NCBI GenBank assembly: GCA_026261815.1
Contig: JAMPIT010000379.1
Span: 5,654,001-5,718,000, forward strand
Length of the DNA: 64,000 nucleotides
Direction of reading: 5' to 3'
DNA from: Monarcha castaneiventris obscurior
Lineage: Eukaryota > Chordata > Aves > Passeriformes > Monarchidae
Shown: positions 18,638 through 30,500 of the stretch, in pieces
Position numbering within the stretch: the first letter of the stretch is position 1
How the letters are laid out: every line of letters begins with the position of its first letter
The notes under the pieces: generated by a model
Seen by the model: only the letters and a program-made list of their open reading frames with translations
Databases searched by the model: none
Told to the model about the DNA's origin: nothing
Made by a program: the position numbers and the translations under genes

Positions 18638-21417
18638 TTGACAGCAGGTATTTCCAAAAGGCACGTGGGTTATCGTTTACCATGACAGTACAGGGAGAAG
18701 AGGGATGCCCCACTCCTTGTCCATCTCAGTGGAATATGAACTCCTGATTTTTCCAGGCTGTTTTGTAAATTAACCCCAGATTAAATTTGAAGAATGAGAT
18801 TCTGCTGCTGCTGAAGCTAGAAGAAACCTTGACTTGGATTTAAGTGAATTAAATTGGATGAGCCAAAATGATTCTGCATTTGCCACACTGAAAAGGCCCA
18901 AAATTATCAATTAATAGCTCTTTGTGGATTTTTTTATGCAGAACTAAATATAAAGCAAGATAACATTGGACCTCTATGAACAGGACCTCTCTACTCCTGA
19001 TCACTTTTCACTGAGGGGAAGGAAGTCAAAAGGAAAAAATCTACTTTAAAACAGGCAGGGAATTTTTTTATTTCAATATGTGTCCAAGATCTTCCCAGCC
19101 ACTGCATCAAATTGTACTGTCTAAATACAGCAGAGTGTCTGTCTCTGAGCAGTGCTCAATGCAAATGTTACTTGACCTAGAAAATTACTGCTCACAAGGA
19201 AAGGAGAACCCTTTCGACATTTTGATGGTAAGTCATGGAGACCAACTATACAGAGAACTGTAAATAAACATTACTTCAAAGTGTAGCTCTGGGCAGTTCT
19301 GTACAGTTCATCTGAAGCCATTACAACATTTGTAGCTATATAAAAGAGCCAAGCCAGACGAGGGAGTGGCATTTATTACAGCTGGAAAAAATGAATATAA
19401 GAGCTTTTCTAATCAAAGAGGTTAGTTACTTTTCCTGCAAACTTTGTGTCTTTGAACTGCCACAAATACAATGCTGCCACTCTTTCTCCACAGAGTGTTG
19501 TTAGTAGAACTGATTTTACATACAGCACTAACTGCTTGAGAAATAAAACAAAAGCAATTACATACACATGTGCAATTTAAAGCATAGGTGAGAAAACCAA
19601 TTATTTGATATTCTCACTATTTTTTCTTTTTTTTTTTAACAAAATTAGATGACAAATGTGTTTATAAAAATAAAGCTGTTTCCCTCTGTAGCAGGTGTGA
19701 GTAGAAGTAGCAGTTAAAGGATCCACAGGTTGAACTATTGATGTCAGTTACTTATTTAAAGTTACTTGCCTCACAGAATATATCCTTTTATGGATTTTAT
19801 CCATGATGGGGTTGCATCTATTTGCTATAATCATGCAACACCTCTTTGTGAAGAAAGATCAAACCATAGCCACTCTTTTTAACTTCATATCAAGGTATAA
19901 TGACGACAATTTGAAAAAGAAAAACAACAAACCTTTCACTTTAACCAAACAAAAAGTAAGGGAAGAAGAGCTGGACAATGAGTATCGCATTAGTTTTCTG
20001 CAAAAGTTAGGTGGCATCAACACCCTAAGGAAAAGCAAAACTATTCCCTTCTCCCACTTTCCTTCTGAAGCCCAAAACAATCACTCATTTACTAAATGAC
20101 TGTAATGTAGAGCTACACTTGGACTAGCATGCTGAACACCTGAATGAGGCTCAGCTTGCACAGGGTGTGAGTGATTCAGATATGAGTGATCTGACTGCTG
20201 CTGATGTGCATTAACAGCAGGGATTAGTCAGTCAGCTCCCCGCGAGTGTTCAGGTGGCAAAATGAGCAATAAGTGGCGATGCATCGTAAGGCATTAGAGA
20301 TTTTTGGAGGATGAGGGAGAAGGAGGGAAAATTGCTGCTATCTGCAGTGCAATTTAACAGGTAATAGCAACTTGGAAGAATTAAAAAAAAAAAAAAACGA
20401 CACTCAGAACCTCACCTATTTGCAATATTGGGTTGATTATGTGATTAGAAAGTGAGCTCAGATCAAGACAGTAACGGGGCAGTTTCTCATTTGACCTGAA
20501 ATCCTGCATAATTTTGGTCAGGACATCCACAGTGACCTGACTTTTTTTTAATTTCTCTTGCTGATTTTTTTTTGATAGCAGGTACTAAACATTTAGTCAG
20601 AAATTTTGCTAATAGCAAAGAACAGCCATCCCTTTGAGAAGGGTGCTCAATGCAATGAGCATGGTCTGGACACTCAAGATAAACTCACTCAGAACCCTGC
20701 AGTTAGTGGAAAAAACCCATTGCTGCAGGCCAGTACTGACAGATCTCTGCTAGGCTGGGCTCTGGCACTGGCAACGCTTGAATGTTTCACACTTAACTTT
20801 TAAGAACAGCTCTTCGTATGGGAATTTTGCAATCTTTAAGTGACCTTAAAACACTCATTTATGACAAGTTTCTAATGTGTAGTTTCACTGTTGCTAGACA
20901 AACCTGCACTTCAGGTTTATTGATACTGTGTGAGAAGTGTACTGGGCATAAGGGATTTGCCTGTTCTCAGAACTTCGCCCCCACTATCATACCTGTTTTG
21001 GGAGCTGGATTGCTGCTAGCAAATATGGGTAAAAATCATTTATTGTACAGTGAGATTTTTTGAGGGAATGATATGTCTAGCTGCTTTACACAGGCTCTGA
21101 AAAGCATTTTTGAAATTACACAGCAATAAATTACAAAAATCACCACATTTAGCTTGCACCTTGAGTCTATACACAGGGCCAGAGCTAAGGGCATGTCTAC
21201 CAGGAGGTCCCAGAGGCATTGGGATGGCCAAAGCCCCCTGCTCTTAGCAGTAGCTTCTAAGAGTCCACAGTGGGATAATTGACTCTGTCTCCTCCTCATG
21301 AGGTTTTTGACATGATGGAATGATATCAACATCTTTCCCAGATTTCTCAATAAATGACATCTTGCTTGAAATACCAGCATGCACTCTTCAGAGGACTTCC
21401 TGTGAAGGAGGGAGATT
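18638..21417. other. Unique intergenic sequence
   Basis: AT-rich DNA with short A or T runs (19619-19637, 20383-20396). A 98-codon plus-strand frame at 19803-20099 has no family resemblance. The block at 20130-20300 is less AT-rich and repeat-free. No gene is supported. Confidence 0.55.
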
Positions 21418-22060
21418 TTAATGAGCAGGCAGCATCAAGTCAGGCCACTTTCTCCTGGGGTTTTGTATAATTGCTGCCAGCCTCAGCCAGAGATGTGTGT
21501 TATGAACCTGGAGGTGAAGAGCTGCATGGCCTGGTCCTCTCCTGCAGCTTCCCAGCTGACCAGGGCAGAGAGGCACAGATGCACCTCCTTGGAGGGGACA
21601 GGGATGAAGGTCACACTCTACCACCCACAACCTGCTGGAAGACCCGCTGCAGAGTGCACAGGCTGCAGCCACTCCTGCTGCCAAGGCCAGGGATGCTGTC
21701 ATTCCCCATTCCAAGGCCGGTGAATTGTCAACACAGCATTTTCCAACCCAGAGATCAGGCCCTTGGGAGACCAGGCAAATGTGCAAAGGTACCAGACAGC
21801 AGCACAGAAGATGCAGGGGGCAAGAAGAAACCTCTCGTGCAGTTCCCTGTTTTGCAGGAGCAGGGGAAGGTTTGGGGTTGAAGCAGTGGGCAGGAAGTGC
21901 TTGGCCGTTGCATGCTTTGCCCTTCTGTCCCCTTGTCCCTTGCTCCTGCTTTTTTCTACTTTTCAGTACGCTTCCAAATATTTGGTTTGTGAATAACAGT
22001 GGATGCACAGTTATATTTATCTGCAGAGGTGATTACTTTAAAAACCCAAACTGAGCACTG
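21418..22060. other. GC-richer unique block with overlapping long frames
   Basis: GC is higher than in the flanks and long open frames occur on both strands (196 codons on minus, 136 on plus). They overlap, have no recognisable domains and no convincing splice or start context. Treated as noncoding; origin unknown. Confidence 0.5.
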
Positions 22061-24799
22061 AAAACTCAAAAAGGTTTAATTTACCCATTTGTATAGATAA
22101 CCATTTTCAAAGAAATTACCTCCTTTAAAGAGATGGTTTTTTGTGACAATAATGCTGTCATGTAGGAGGGCACGTTTACAACTCAGACACAAGCTGAAGC
22201 ATTTCTGGTAGTGCTCATACCAAAACAAAATCATAGTTTTTAAAAAGGAAGAAGCCACTTTCTCCTCTAATCCATTATTCTGTGTAACACCAGTCACATA
22301 ATTTCATCTGGTTTTTTAGTATCCCAAAACACTCAAAGTATCTGCTTAGGAAGACACAGCTAAAAAAACCGACTCATCTGGTCACATGGGAGATGGGGCT
22401 TTCAGATGACAGGTTTAGCCTCTACCTGTAACTAATCAGCTGTCTCCCAGCTGATGAGATAAGGCTAACAAGCAGCTTACTTAATAGAGGGAGCCTGCTC
22501 TGGCTGAAGAGATTGGGTCACGTTAAGGATAAGGTTCTGTTATGCAAAACTGGGTGATTTGCTTGTTATCTAGGTGATGGTAGAGAGCTGGAAGGAGTCA
22601 GGTGGTGAGTTCTGGCTTACCTATTTTACCTGGCTTTAAGTTATGCTTGTGATTGATTTAGTCCCTTTGGGAAGAGTCTTGGAAAGCATTGCCTGTACTC
22701 AGTTCAGCTAGCTGGTCTGCCAGCCTGCTCAAGGGAAACAGAGGGCTGAGGAGGTACTTGCTGACTGGAAAATATTCAGCTGATGCAAAGGTTACTACAG
22801 TAATCTTTGTTGACCTATGTGAAAGGTTTGATTGTTGTATGTGTCCGTTGGCTTTTAACAGCAATTATGTGATTTCATAGGGTATTTTATCTATATTTCT
22901 GTCCTTGAACTATGCTGCAACTGTAAATGCTAATGGGGAATGTGGAGAGTTTACCACCATGCAATGCAGAGCTCTGTATAGGATGGGCAATGCCTAAAAC
23001 TAGACAGTGTGTTAACCTCTTCTGTGGGAGTTCTAATTCAGTAGTGAAAGCATCTGTACCATCAGAGACTTCAAATCTTGCTAGAGCTTCCCTTAGAGCC
23101 TTGCAGTACCAGGTGCTGCACACAAATTGGTTTGGTAGCTCCCTCCAACCAAGTTCTTGCCATCTGTCATTGCACTGCTCAAATGGGTCTCTTAATCTGG
23201 CAGTATGAATGCTCAAATCTATAGAGAGGCTTATCCAGACACACTCGCCTCTTTGTAGTCCAGGCAAAGTTCCAAAAAAATAGAGCTCTGGGTACCAGGG
23301 TGTAAATCAGACAGAACTTAAAAGGCACAAAACCACTCTGGCATCTTTTACTTTTATTTGCCATCAAGACTCTTCTGCGGTGTGTATGGGTTTAGTACTG
23401 TGGCTCTCTTTCAGTGAAAGGCTAAAAAACGCCTGGAGGCCAGCTCCCTTCCCTGTCAATGAGTGCCTGCACTACACTAGATGGCACTGCTTAATACTCA
23501 CGTTTTTCTCTTGTCTCTGCTACGCTGGTTCCCTGGATCTGGAGCATCCTGTAGCTGCAACTTCATCAGACTTTACCAGCACTCTGTGGTCACTGACAAT
23601 GGGATCAGCTGCATGGAGGCATTGGGAGCAATCATGTAACAAGGCAGGAGTAGTGGTCATCAGAAACACATCCTAAATTAGTCTCTTGAGCCTGATAAAT
23701 GGGTAAAGCAGAGTTTTTCAGAGATTACACACAAATTAAGACTAAGTTCTGATGTTATCTTTGACTCTTGCTAACATCCCTCATCTCCTTTTCTCTCATG
23801 ACTGGAATAAAAAGCAGTGGTAGAATTGCTGCAGACATCAGGCCAGATGTCTGAGCCAAAATCTGAACCAGAAATCTGAGCAATAATACAACTGTTATAT
23901 ACTGATCACTAAATATGGGAAGAGGACAAGCTATAGAGTAACAAATCTCTGCTCTCATCATTAGTCCATAGATTTGGAAATAAACAGCTGTGTTTCTGCT
24001 TCCAGAATAGTGTTCAGGTAATTCAGAAGCTTGATTCTTGCAAGGAGAGGTGGATCACAATTTAGGAGTGCTGTTGAACAACCCTGTGTTGTGCCCTTTA
24101 CTCAGTAATAAATTGCTGAGTACATCTAAAAAGTGAAAGCATAAAGTCCCACCAGTATTTTATGTACTTTTTCAAAAAGTCAAGCAAGTGTTTGCTTACA
24201 AAAGTCAAACATCAAATGTCAATTATAGTGTATGGCTTTTGCGTGGTTTCAAAATGTGCTGTAACAGCAATGGCTAGTTGAAGAACTGATCTAGTCCAAG
24301 AGTAAGCAGAGAGCTAGGTGTTTTAAACCTGTGTTAGATACTTTGAAATCAGCTGGGCCTGGAATATTAAAAATTGACTGAAGTTGTGTTAGAATACAAC
24401 AGTTACTTTTGAAGTCAAGTAAAGCTCTATAAAAGGGCAAATGGGAAAGGTCTCTCAGGGAAAGATGGGAAAAACAGAGGATTGTAGTCACTGTAGATTG
24501 GCCACCCTGGTGCCAGTTCTGAGAAATAATGCCCATAAAAAGACTGGCTAAGCAGTGATGGGAATTGCAAAGAAGTAAGTACCAGCCTGTGGATGTGCCA
24601 GGCCACCTTCCTTTCTCTGGTGCTGAAACGGGCCTTTTAGCTGGGGTGGAGCATCAGAGACATCTTGCTGTTTTAATGCTGTTTCATTTCATTTCTGACT
24701 TAGACAGTAGAAGTGGAAGTTAAACTTGAAGGTGACTCTAGGTGGGAGGGCCTGCAAGTGCTCACGAGGGTTGTTTAGAACTTAAATATCTGGAATAAG
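22061..24799. other. Unique intergenic sequence
   Basis: No gene or repeat recognised. The segment 22380-22520 has E-box (CAGCTG) and GATA-type motifs in a repeat-free stretch. Confidence 0.5.
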
Positions 24800-25445
24800 G
24801 GATTAAAAATACGGGGTGAGATTCAATGAAGATAAATAAGATGCAATGCATTTGTTAGTTGATTATTCCTCCCCAGTAGAAGATGAAAAATAATTGGCTA
24901 GGTAGCATTTTCTCAGGAAAGGGTCTTGGGAGTATACTAATCATAAATCATAGCTGTGCTGTTGCCAGCACTCCCCCTGAATCTCATAAGAGTGGGAGAT
25001 GCAGACTGAAATATAGATTGCAAAACACATGGAAAGATCCTTTTTCCATCCATCATTGATCAAGCCTCAGCTGGAGCACTGTGACTGATTTTGGATATTA
25101 TACTTTAAGAGCAATGTGGCACACTTGGAGAGCATCCAGAGGAGAATAACACGTTCTCCTTAGTAAAGAACATAACCTACAAATAAAAGATTTCTAAAAA
25201 ACTTGCCTGGATCAGGGAAGAAAATTCCTTTTCTTGCACTCTCAGATTTATCACAAATTTTGAGAATATAGACACTGCTTCAGAGAGGAAGAGGCTCTCT
25301 CCAAATACGGTGGATAAGAGCAATGGCTTAAATTGGTGCAAGAAATATTGGGGTTTGACATGAGAAAAATCTCGCAGGTATACTTATTCCTGCCTTGAAA
25401 CAGTGAGAGGGACTAAAGTAGTCCCTTTCTGCCCTGCTTTTCTGT
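24800..25445 (+). mobile_element. Ancient CR1-like LINE, diverged
   Basis: Ordered weak similarity to CR1: GATTCAATGAAGATAAATAAG and GATGCAATGCATTTG (the MKFN...CKVLHL region), AAAGGGTCTTGGGAG, ATCAAGCCTCAGCTGGAGCA, GGAGAGCATCCAGAGGAGAATAAC-like sequence, AGCAATGGCTTAAATTG and a GACATGAGAAAAATCTCG block. Similar age to the copy near 17.2 kb. No frame survives; ends approximate. Confidence 0.65.
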
Positions 25446-27472
25446 TACAATATTTCATAGTAATTAATACAAACAATTTTGTTTAAAGGATACAGCTGTG
25501 CCACTCCAGATCCTGGATTTGGTAAGCTGACAAGGCTGATGCTGTATTTTTAGACCCTAACCTTGGATTTTATTGGTGTCCAAACAGGGTTCTCTTTTAT
25601 TATCCTCTCTAAAGCCATGCTAAATTGCTCATTTGAAATAAAAAACATGGATGTGACTATGCTTTCAAGACTTCCTCACTGAAATGTTATACATACTTCT
25701 TTTTTTACAGTCATAACCCAGATTACAAAATAAGATGCAAGTAAGAAAACAATACTTTGAATAAGATGATTTACACGTTGGATTTTTTCCCAGTGATTCA
25801 GTAAGTAGTAGGAGTAGACTAAGCCTTTCAGCATGGCTACAAACTGAGCCTATACCGGGTTTATGATCGAAATCTAAGTTAAGCTTTCTGGAATTCTCCA
25901 TCCAGGCTTAAGAACTGGAGTCCCCTCTTGGGCAGTCACCTTAGGTGCTGGAGAAATTGCTGAGGTGGGAAAGGAAGGTTGCAAACCATGTGACTTACCT
26001 CAAGAAGAATGAAAAGCAGACAAAAAATGTCACGTTTCTTAATCATAATGTGACAAAGGAGATAAAATGAAAAGATATCTTGGGTTAAGTCAGGAAAAGT
26101 TTTCATCCTTTTATTTTCAGCAAACAAAAAGACTTTCTTGTAATACAGTCTTCTGTGATTCGGGTGTTGATTTTCTTGAAACATTAGGTCTCAGTGATGC
26201 AATTAAAGAAAAATGGGATATTAATATATCCATGTGTCTGAGGGGTTTGCAAACTAGAGCTGTAGCAAGAGATATCAGTGAGTACGTTAGGAGTCTTGTG
26301 TTAGGAAATGGACTCAGGTTCTGTTTGCAAAGGGTACTTCTGTCACATTTTTAAGTGTTATGGAATTTGTGCACATATTCAAATACATCATTGGAAAGAG
26401 TATTTTTCTTATTTTTCTGTAGGGCACGTGACAGAAGCCTGCTAAACCTTAACTTGAAGCTCAGGTACAAATAAATTTTAACTCTATGTACACAAAGTTT
26501 TATGGGTAGATTTTAAAATGTATCCTTCAACTAGAATTAAGCACCATTTTACACAATAAATTGAGACTTATAACTGAGTTCTGTTTGAAGATGGTAGGAA
26601 TGTACACATGAAATGAAAACTTCCAAAGGAAATCATGTTTCCCTAAAAAGGTAATGATAATAAGAAAATATTTTTCCCTTCATGTCACTGTCCTTCATTT
26701 CTGTACAAAAAGATGATGGCAGTATGGATAACAAGGAGGATGGAGTGGGTACCTCATGGGTGTTTTAGGTAGGTCCTTGCTTTCTTCTGCTTACCTTGGC
26801 CCTTGCTCTTTGGCCTCTTGGTCTCTTTTACATGAGTGCCCCAAGTTGGTGTTCACCACATCAGGGAGGGGTTGGGCTAGATAACAGGGCAGCTGATGCT
26901 GGCCACAGCAATTGCCAAAGAGCCCTTGAGCCTATAACCTCCCTGTTCCTCTCAATCCTGTTAGATGTTTACCTACTTAAATACATCTTCAAAATCTCTC
27001 TCTAAATGACTTACAGGTGTAAATCCCATTGGAAATCAATAGCAATTTTTTTTTTTTGCTAAGTGATCAATGTACTTTTAAAATCTCACTCATAACTTTA
27101 GCATATGTACAGAAAGATAATGCTCACCTGAGTTTCTGATGGCCTATATTTGCTGCTACAAGACTTCTATTTTTACAGAGTTACTGCCATCTAAACTCAC
27201 CAAGGTAATTGTGATGAAGAATGAATGCTGTTTTGATTGAAACTCTGTGGAAACAAACATTTAGAGATTTTGCATTTTTCTCTGGATATTAATATGCTTC
27301 TAAGAAAGGGACCAGGTAGAGGACTCACCTCCTGCTTATCCAGCAAAATGCTCATTCCTGGTTGCATGGGACCTGCTATGCCTCAATAAAGCACAATCAG
27401 AATTAAAGCCCTAAATGCTGAGGTGCTGCAGTTAAGCAATGCTTATTCTTCTTATTTATTGGTTTTGTTACA
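25446..27472. other. Unique intergenic sequence
   Basis: AT-rich; a T-run at 27048-27058. A small inverted or palindromic motif lies at about 27010-27050. No gene recognised. Confidence 0.5.
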
Positions 27473-27530
27473 GAATCATAAAATCATGCAGGTTGGGAAA
27501 GACCTTTAAGGTCATCAAGTCCAACTGTTG
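27473..27530 (-). mobile_element. CR1 LINE, very short 3' end
   Basis: GAATCATAAAATCATGCAGG, GGTTGGGAAAGACC and TTTAAGGTCATCAAGTCCAA are the last ~58 bp of a CR1 in reverse orientation. Further 5' sequence is absent. Confidence 0.88.
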
Positions 27531-30500
27531 CAGACAGATACATGTTGCATCATATACATGTATGCATATAACTCAAGCTGGATGTTGAAAATCTGTGATT
27601 CCAAAATCTGAGCTCTCCTCTGAATTGGCAAAAATTATGTGAAACACTTTTCCTGAAACCTACTTCAATGATTAAAATATTGCTTATTTTCTGTGCAAAG
27701 GTACATGTGTTTTACTTAGAACAATGCCCAAAGTTAACTAATTATTTCACTTTGCAGCTAGTAAATGATCCTGTCTCAGTAATGAGGTCTTCTTAGCCCT
27801 GCATGTTTCACATGGGCAACAAGGACATCAAGGTCATATAGAAAAAAAGTTTTAATGGTTTTCTATCTCCTTAAAAGGATAATTTTGAAAAAGGTCCTCA
27901 TATCAGACAAAATTTTATGAACTATCTCCTACTGAAGCCTGTAATGCTTTTAGCTTTCTGTGATTTCTGTTATTTACTTGGATTTTTTTGTACTGACAAG
28001 TAGTGTTTTCTGACTTTTTTGGTCACAGGACTGTCAGTAAACACCTATGTGAAATCAGTAGGGTTTTGATTTTACACCCAAGGTCAGTGAACAAAACAGT
28101 TTTCCTTTAAAAGATAAAGCCATAAGATACAAAAGCTACCTTTATGGGTGAGGATGCTCCACAGCAGGGAGACAATGCTGATCTTTTCCTGTAGACTCTA
28201 CTTACATGTTTTCTGAAAATTAAAAAGGACAGAAAAGTTAAAGCAGAATTTCACAACCTAAATGAGATGTCCCCTAAATGAGATAACTTTCAGTGTGAAA
28301 AGGGAATTGTATCTTATTTAAAAAAGTAAAACCTCAGTCACCATCTGAATCTTGTTTCAGTGTTGGCTGTTAAGAGAGCATGGTAGGAGGGTAGTGGTCT
28401 TGGCTAGATACATTCACAAACCCAAAGGTATGCAGTAAATGAAAACTGGGTATCACAAATGATTTTCAGGCCCTCTCTGCCCATGGCTGCACATTCCCTA
28501 AAATCCTTCTTCGAAATGTACATACAAAAAGTTGGCATGCACGTGCATAACACATCTGAGTGGAGATGGTTCTTGTGGTCTTAATTGGTGCCTTTTTTCC
28601 CCACTGTTTTCTCTGTTTCTTTCTACATGCATGTGGATATGGAGTAGAGAGAGAGGCAGAACATATAATGAGCGTCGTGTCTGTTAACTGTGGAAATAGC
28701 ATTCTCCTTAATATTTTCTTCCTTTCAGAACCCCTTATTTGGTATTTTAAGTGTCCCAGCAGCTTGCACAGGACAGAAAAAATGCCATATAGAAAAGCCA
28801 GGCTGGGCCACACTAGATCATCTTGAGAAGCAGATGCTGCCATGTGGGAGCCACCACCAAGCCCAGCAGTGAGGTGGCCTGAGGGACTGCTCATCCCCGA
28901 GCCCTCTTTGCACAGCTGGCAGTGCACTCCAAGCTGGCTCCTGTGTTAGGTATTTTCTTCCTAAAGCAAAGAACAGCCTTTGTTTTGAAAGAGAAAGCTT
29001 CAAACCTCAGCAACATCCCTGTCAGTGCTGATTGTGCAACAAAACCAACGTAATTCCAGTGAACAAGTGAGAAATAAATTCATTGTTCTGCAGTTCACTG
29101 AGACCATGTCCTGGTGAGTTTGTCACTGCTCTTTGGTGGGTGGTGGCTTGGTTTTTGTTAGCAATGCCTCTGGCTGCACACACTGCAAGCAGTCTCCTGT
29201 GAAATGAAGAAAGCATACATTTGTCATGGGCAAACAACAAATTAATTTAATAAAAAGCCTAATAATACCATTTCAACTTCTAAAACACTCCCATGCATGT
29301 TGCATATACCTACAGTATCTCCAGGAAACCAGTAGAAGAGGGCAATTTGCTGAAAACTATATTTGATGAAATATATTTGATGAAGTACCACTGGCCACAG
29401 AGGTTCACCTCATGCTGCCTGGCTGCTTTCCCTCTCATCACAAAATGCAGCAAGTTTATCCCAACGTGGCAATTTTGTAAGGGGAAGAGGAGGAACAGTC
29501 AAGGCTGCTTATGGATCAGACCTTCCACCGTCACAGTTTATGTTCACATAGCAAGTGGCTCTGAATTATTCAAACCTTTCTGGAGTTGAGCTCACTGGGT
29601 TCCTACTGGGTATGTAGGGGTGCTGAAGTGGTTCCTGTTTTGTGAAATGGAGGGGGAGGGGAAGGATGCTGCCTGTAAACTATAACACGTTTTGCAAATA
29701 TCCCTGTCAGCTTCCCAAATTCTGGAGCTTGATTTGAATAGCAGCCTGAGAGGTCATTTTACAGGCAGGGAAATGAGTGTTACTGAAGTACTGAAGCATT
29801 AATAGAAGTAACCTCTCCAGTCCTTCTACTAATCCATTAGAGCTAGAGCAAGCATCCAGAGCATTCCAATTCTCATTTCGCCTTTCAGCTGCAATAGTCA
29901 TACATGTTTTGAAAATCTTTACATGTCTGGGGTCCTCTTGAGAACCTTGGACCAAGAATTCCTCATGACTGGAAAAGTAAAGATGAAGAAAAACACTGCA
30001 AATGTGAGTCTTGGAGGTTTAAAATATGCTTAATTTAGATTTTTATGAATGTCATGAAACAGGTCCAAAAATTCATAACAATTTTTTAGTCTTTCTTAAT
30101 GCAGTAAAACAAAATTAGGGCCCTAACCATAAAGTCCAACTTCCATATCTAATGGCCCACAAGTATTTAAGGCCTTACCAGAAACCTCTTGCCTGTTGAA
30201 CTGGCCTGAGCCACATGTTTATTAGCAGTTGTCCTTTGCCTCATGCTCAGTACAAGACTCTCATTGTGCTTCACAGAAGCCTCATGCACACACAAAACAC
30301 GAGCATTTCACTCAGCAAGGTGCAAACACCTCCAGCTCTCTGCTGAGATAAATCTGGGCCATTGAGAAACACTTCCCCAAGGGACCCAAACTGATGCAAT
30401 AGTCATCTGCACTAAAATTATAAGGACTACATTTTATGAAGCAAATGAAATCAAGCTAATTTAAAAAAAAAGAGGGCCCAACCTGAGATTTTCCTCTGCA

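Noticed and set aside
19803..20099. 98-codon plus-strand lysine/asparagine-rich frame
   Set aside because: Length is expected by chance in AT-rich DNA; no domain, no splice or promoter context.
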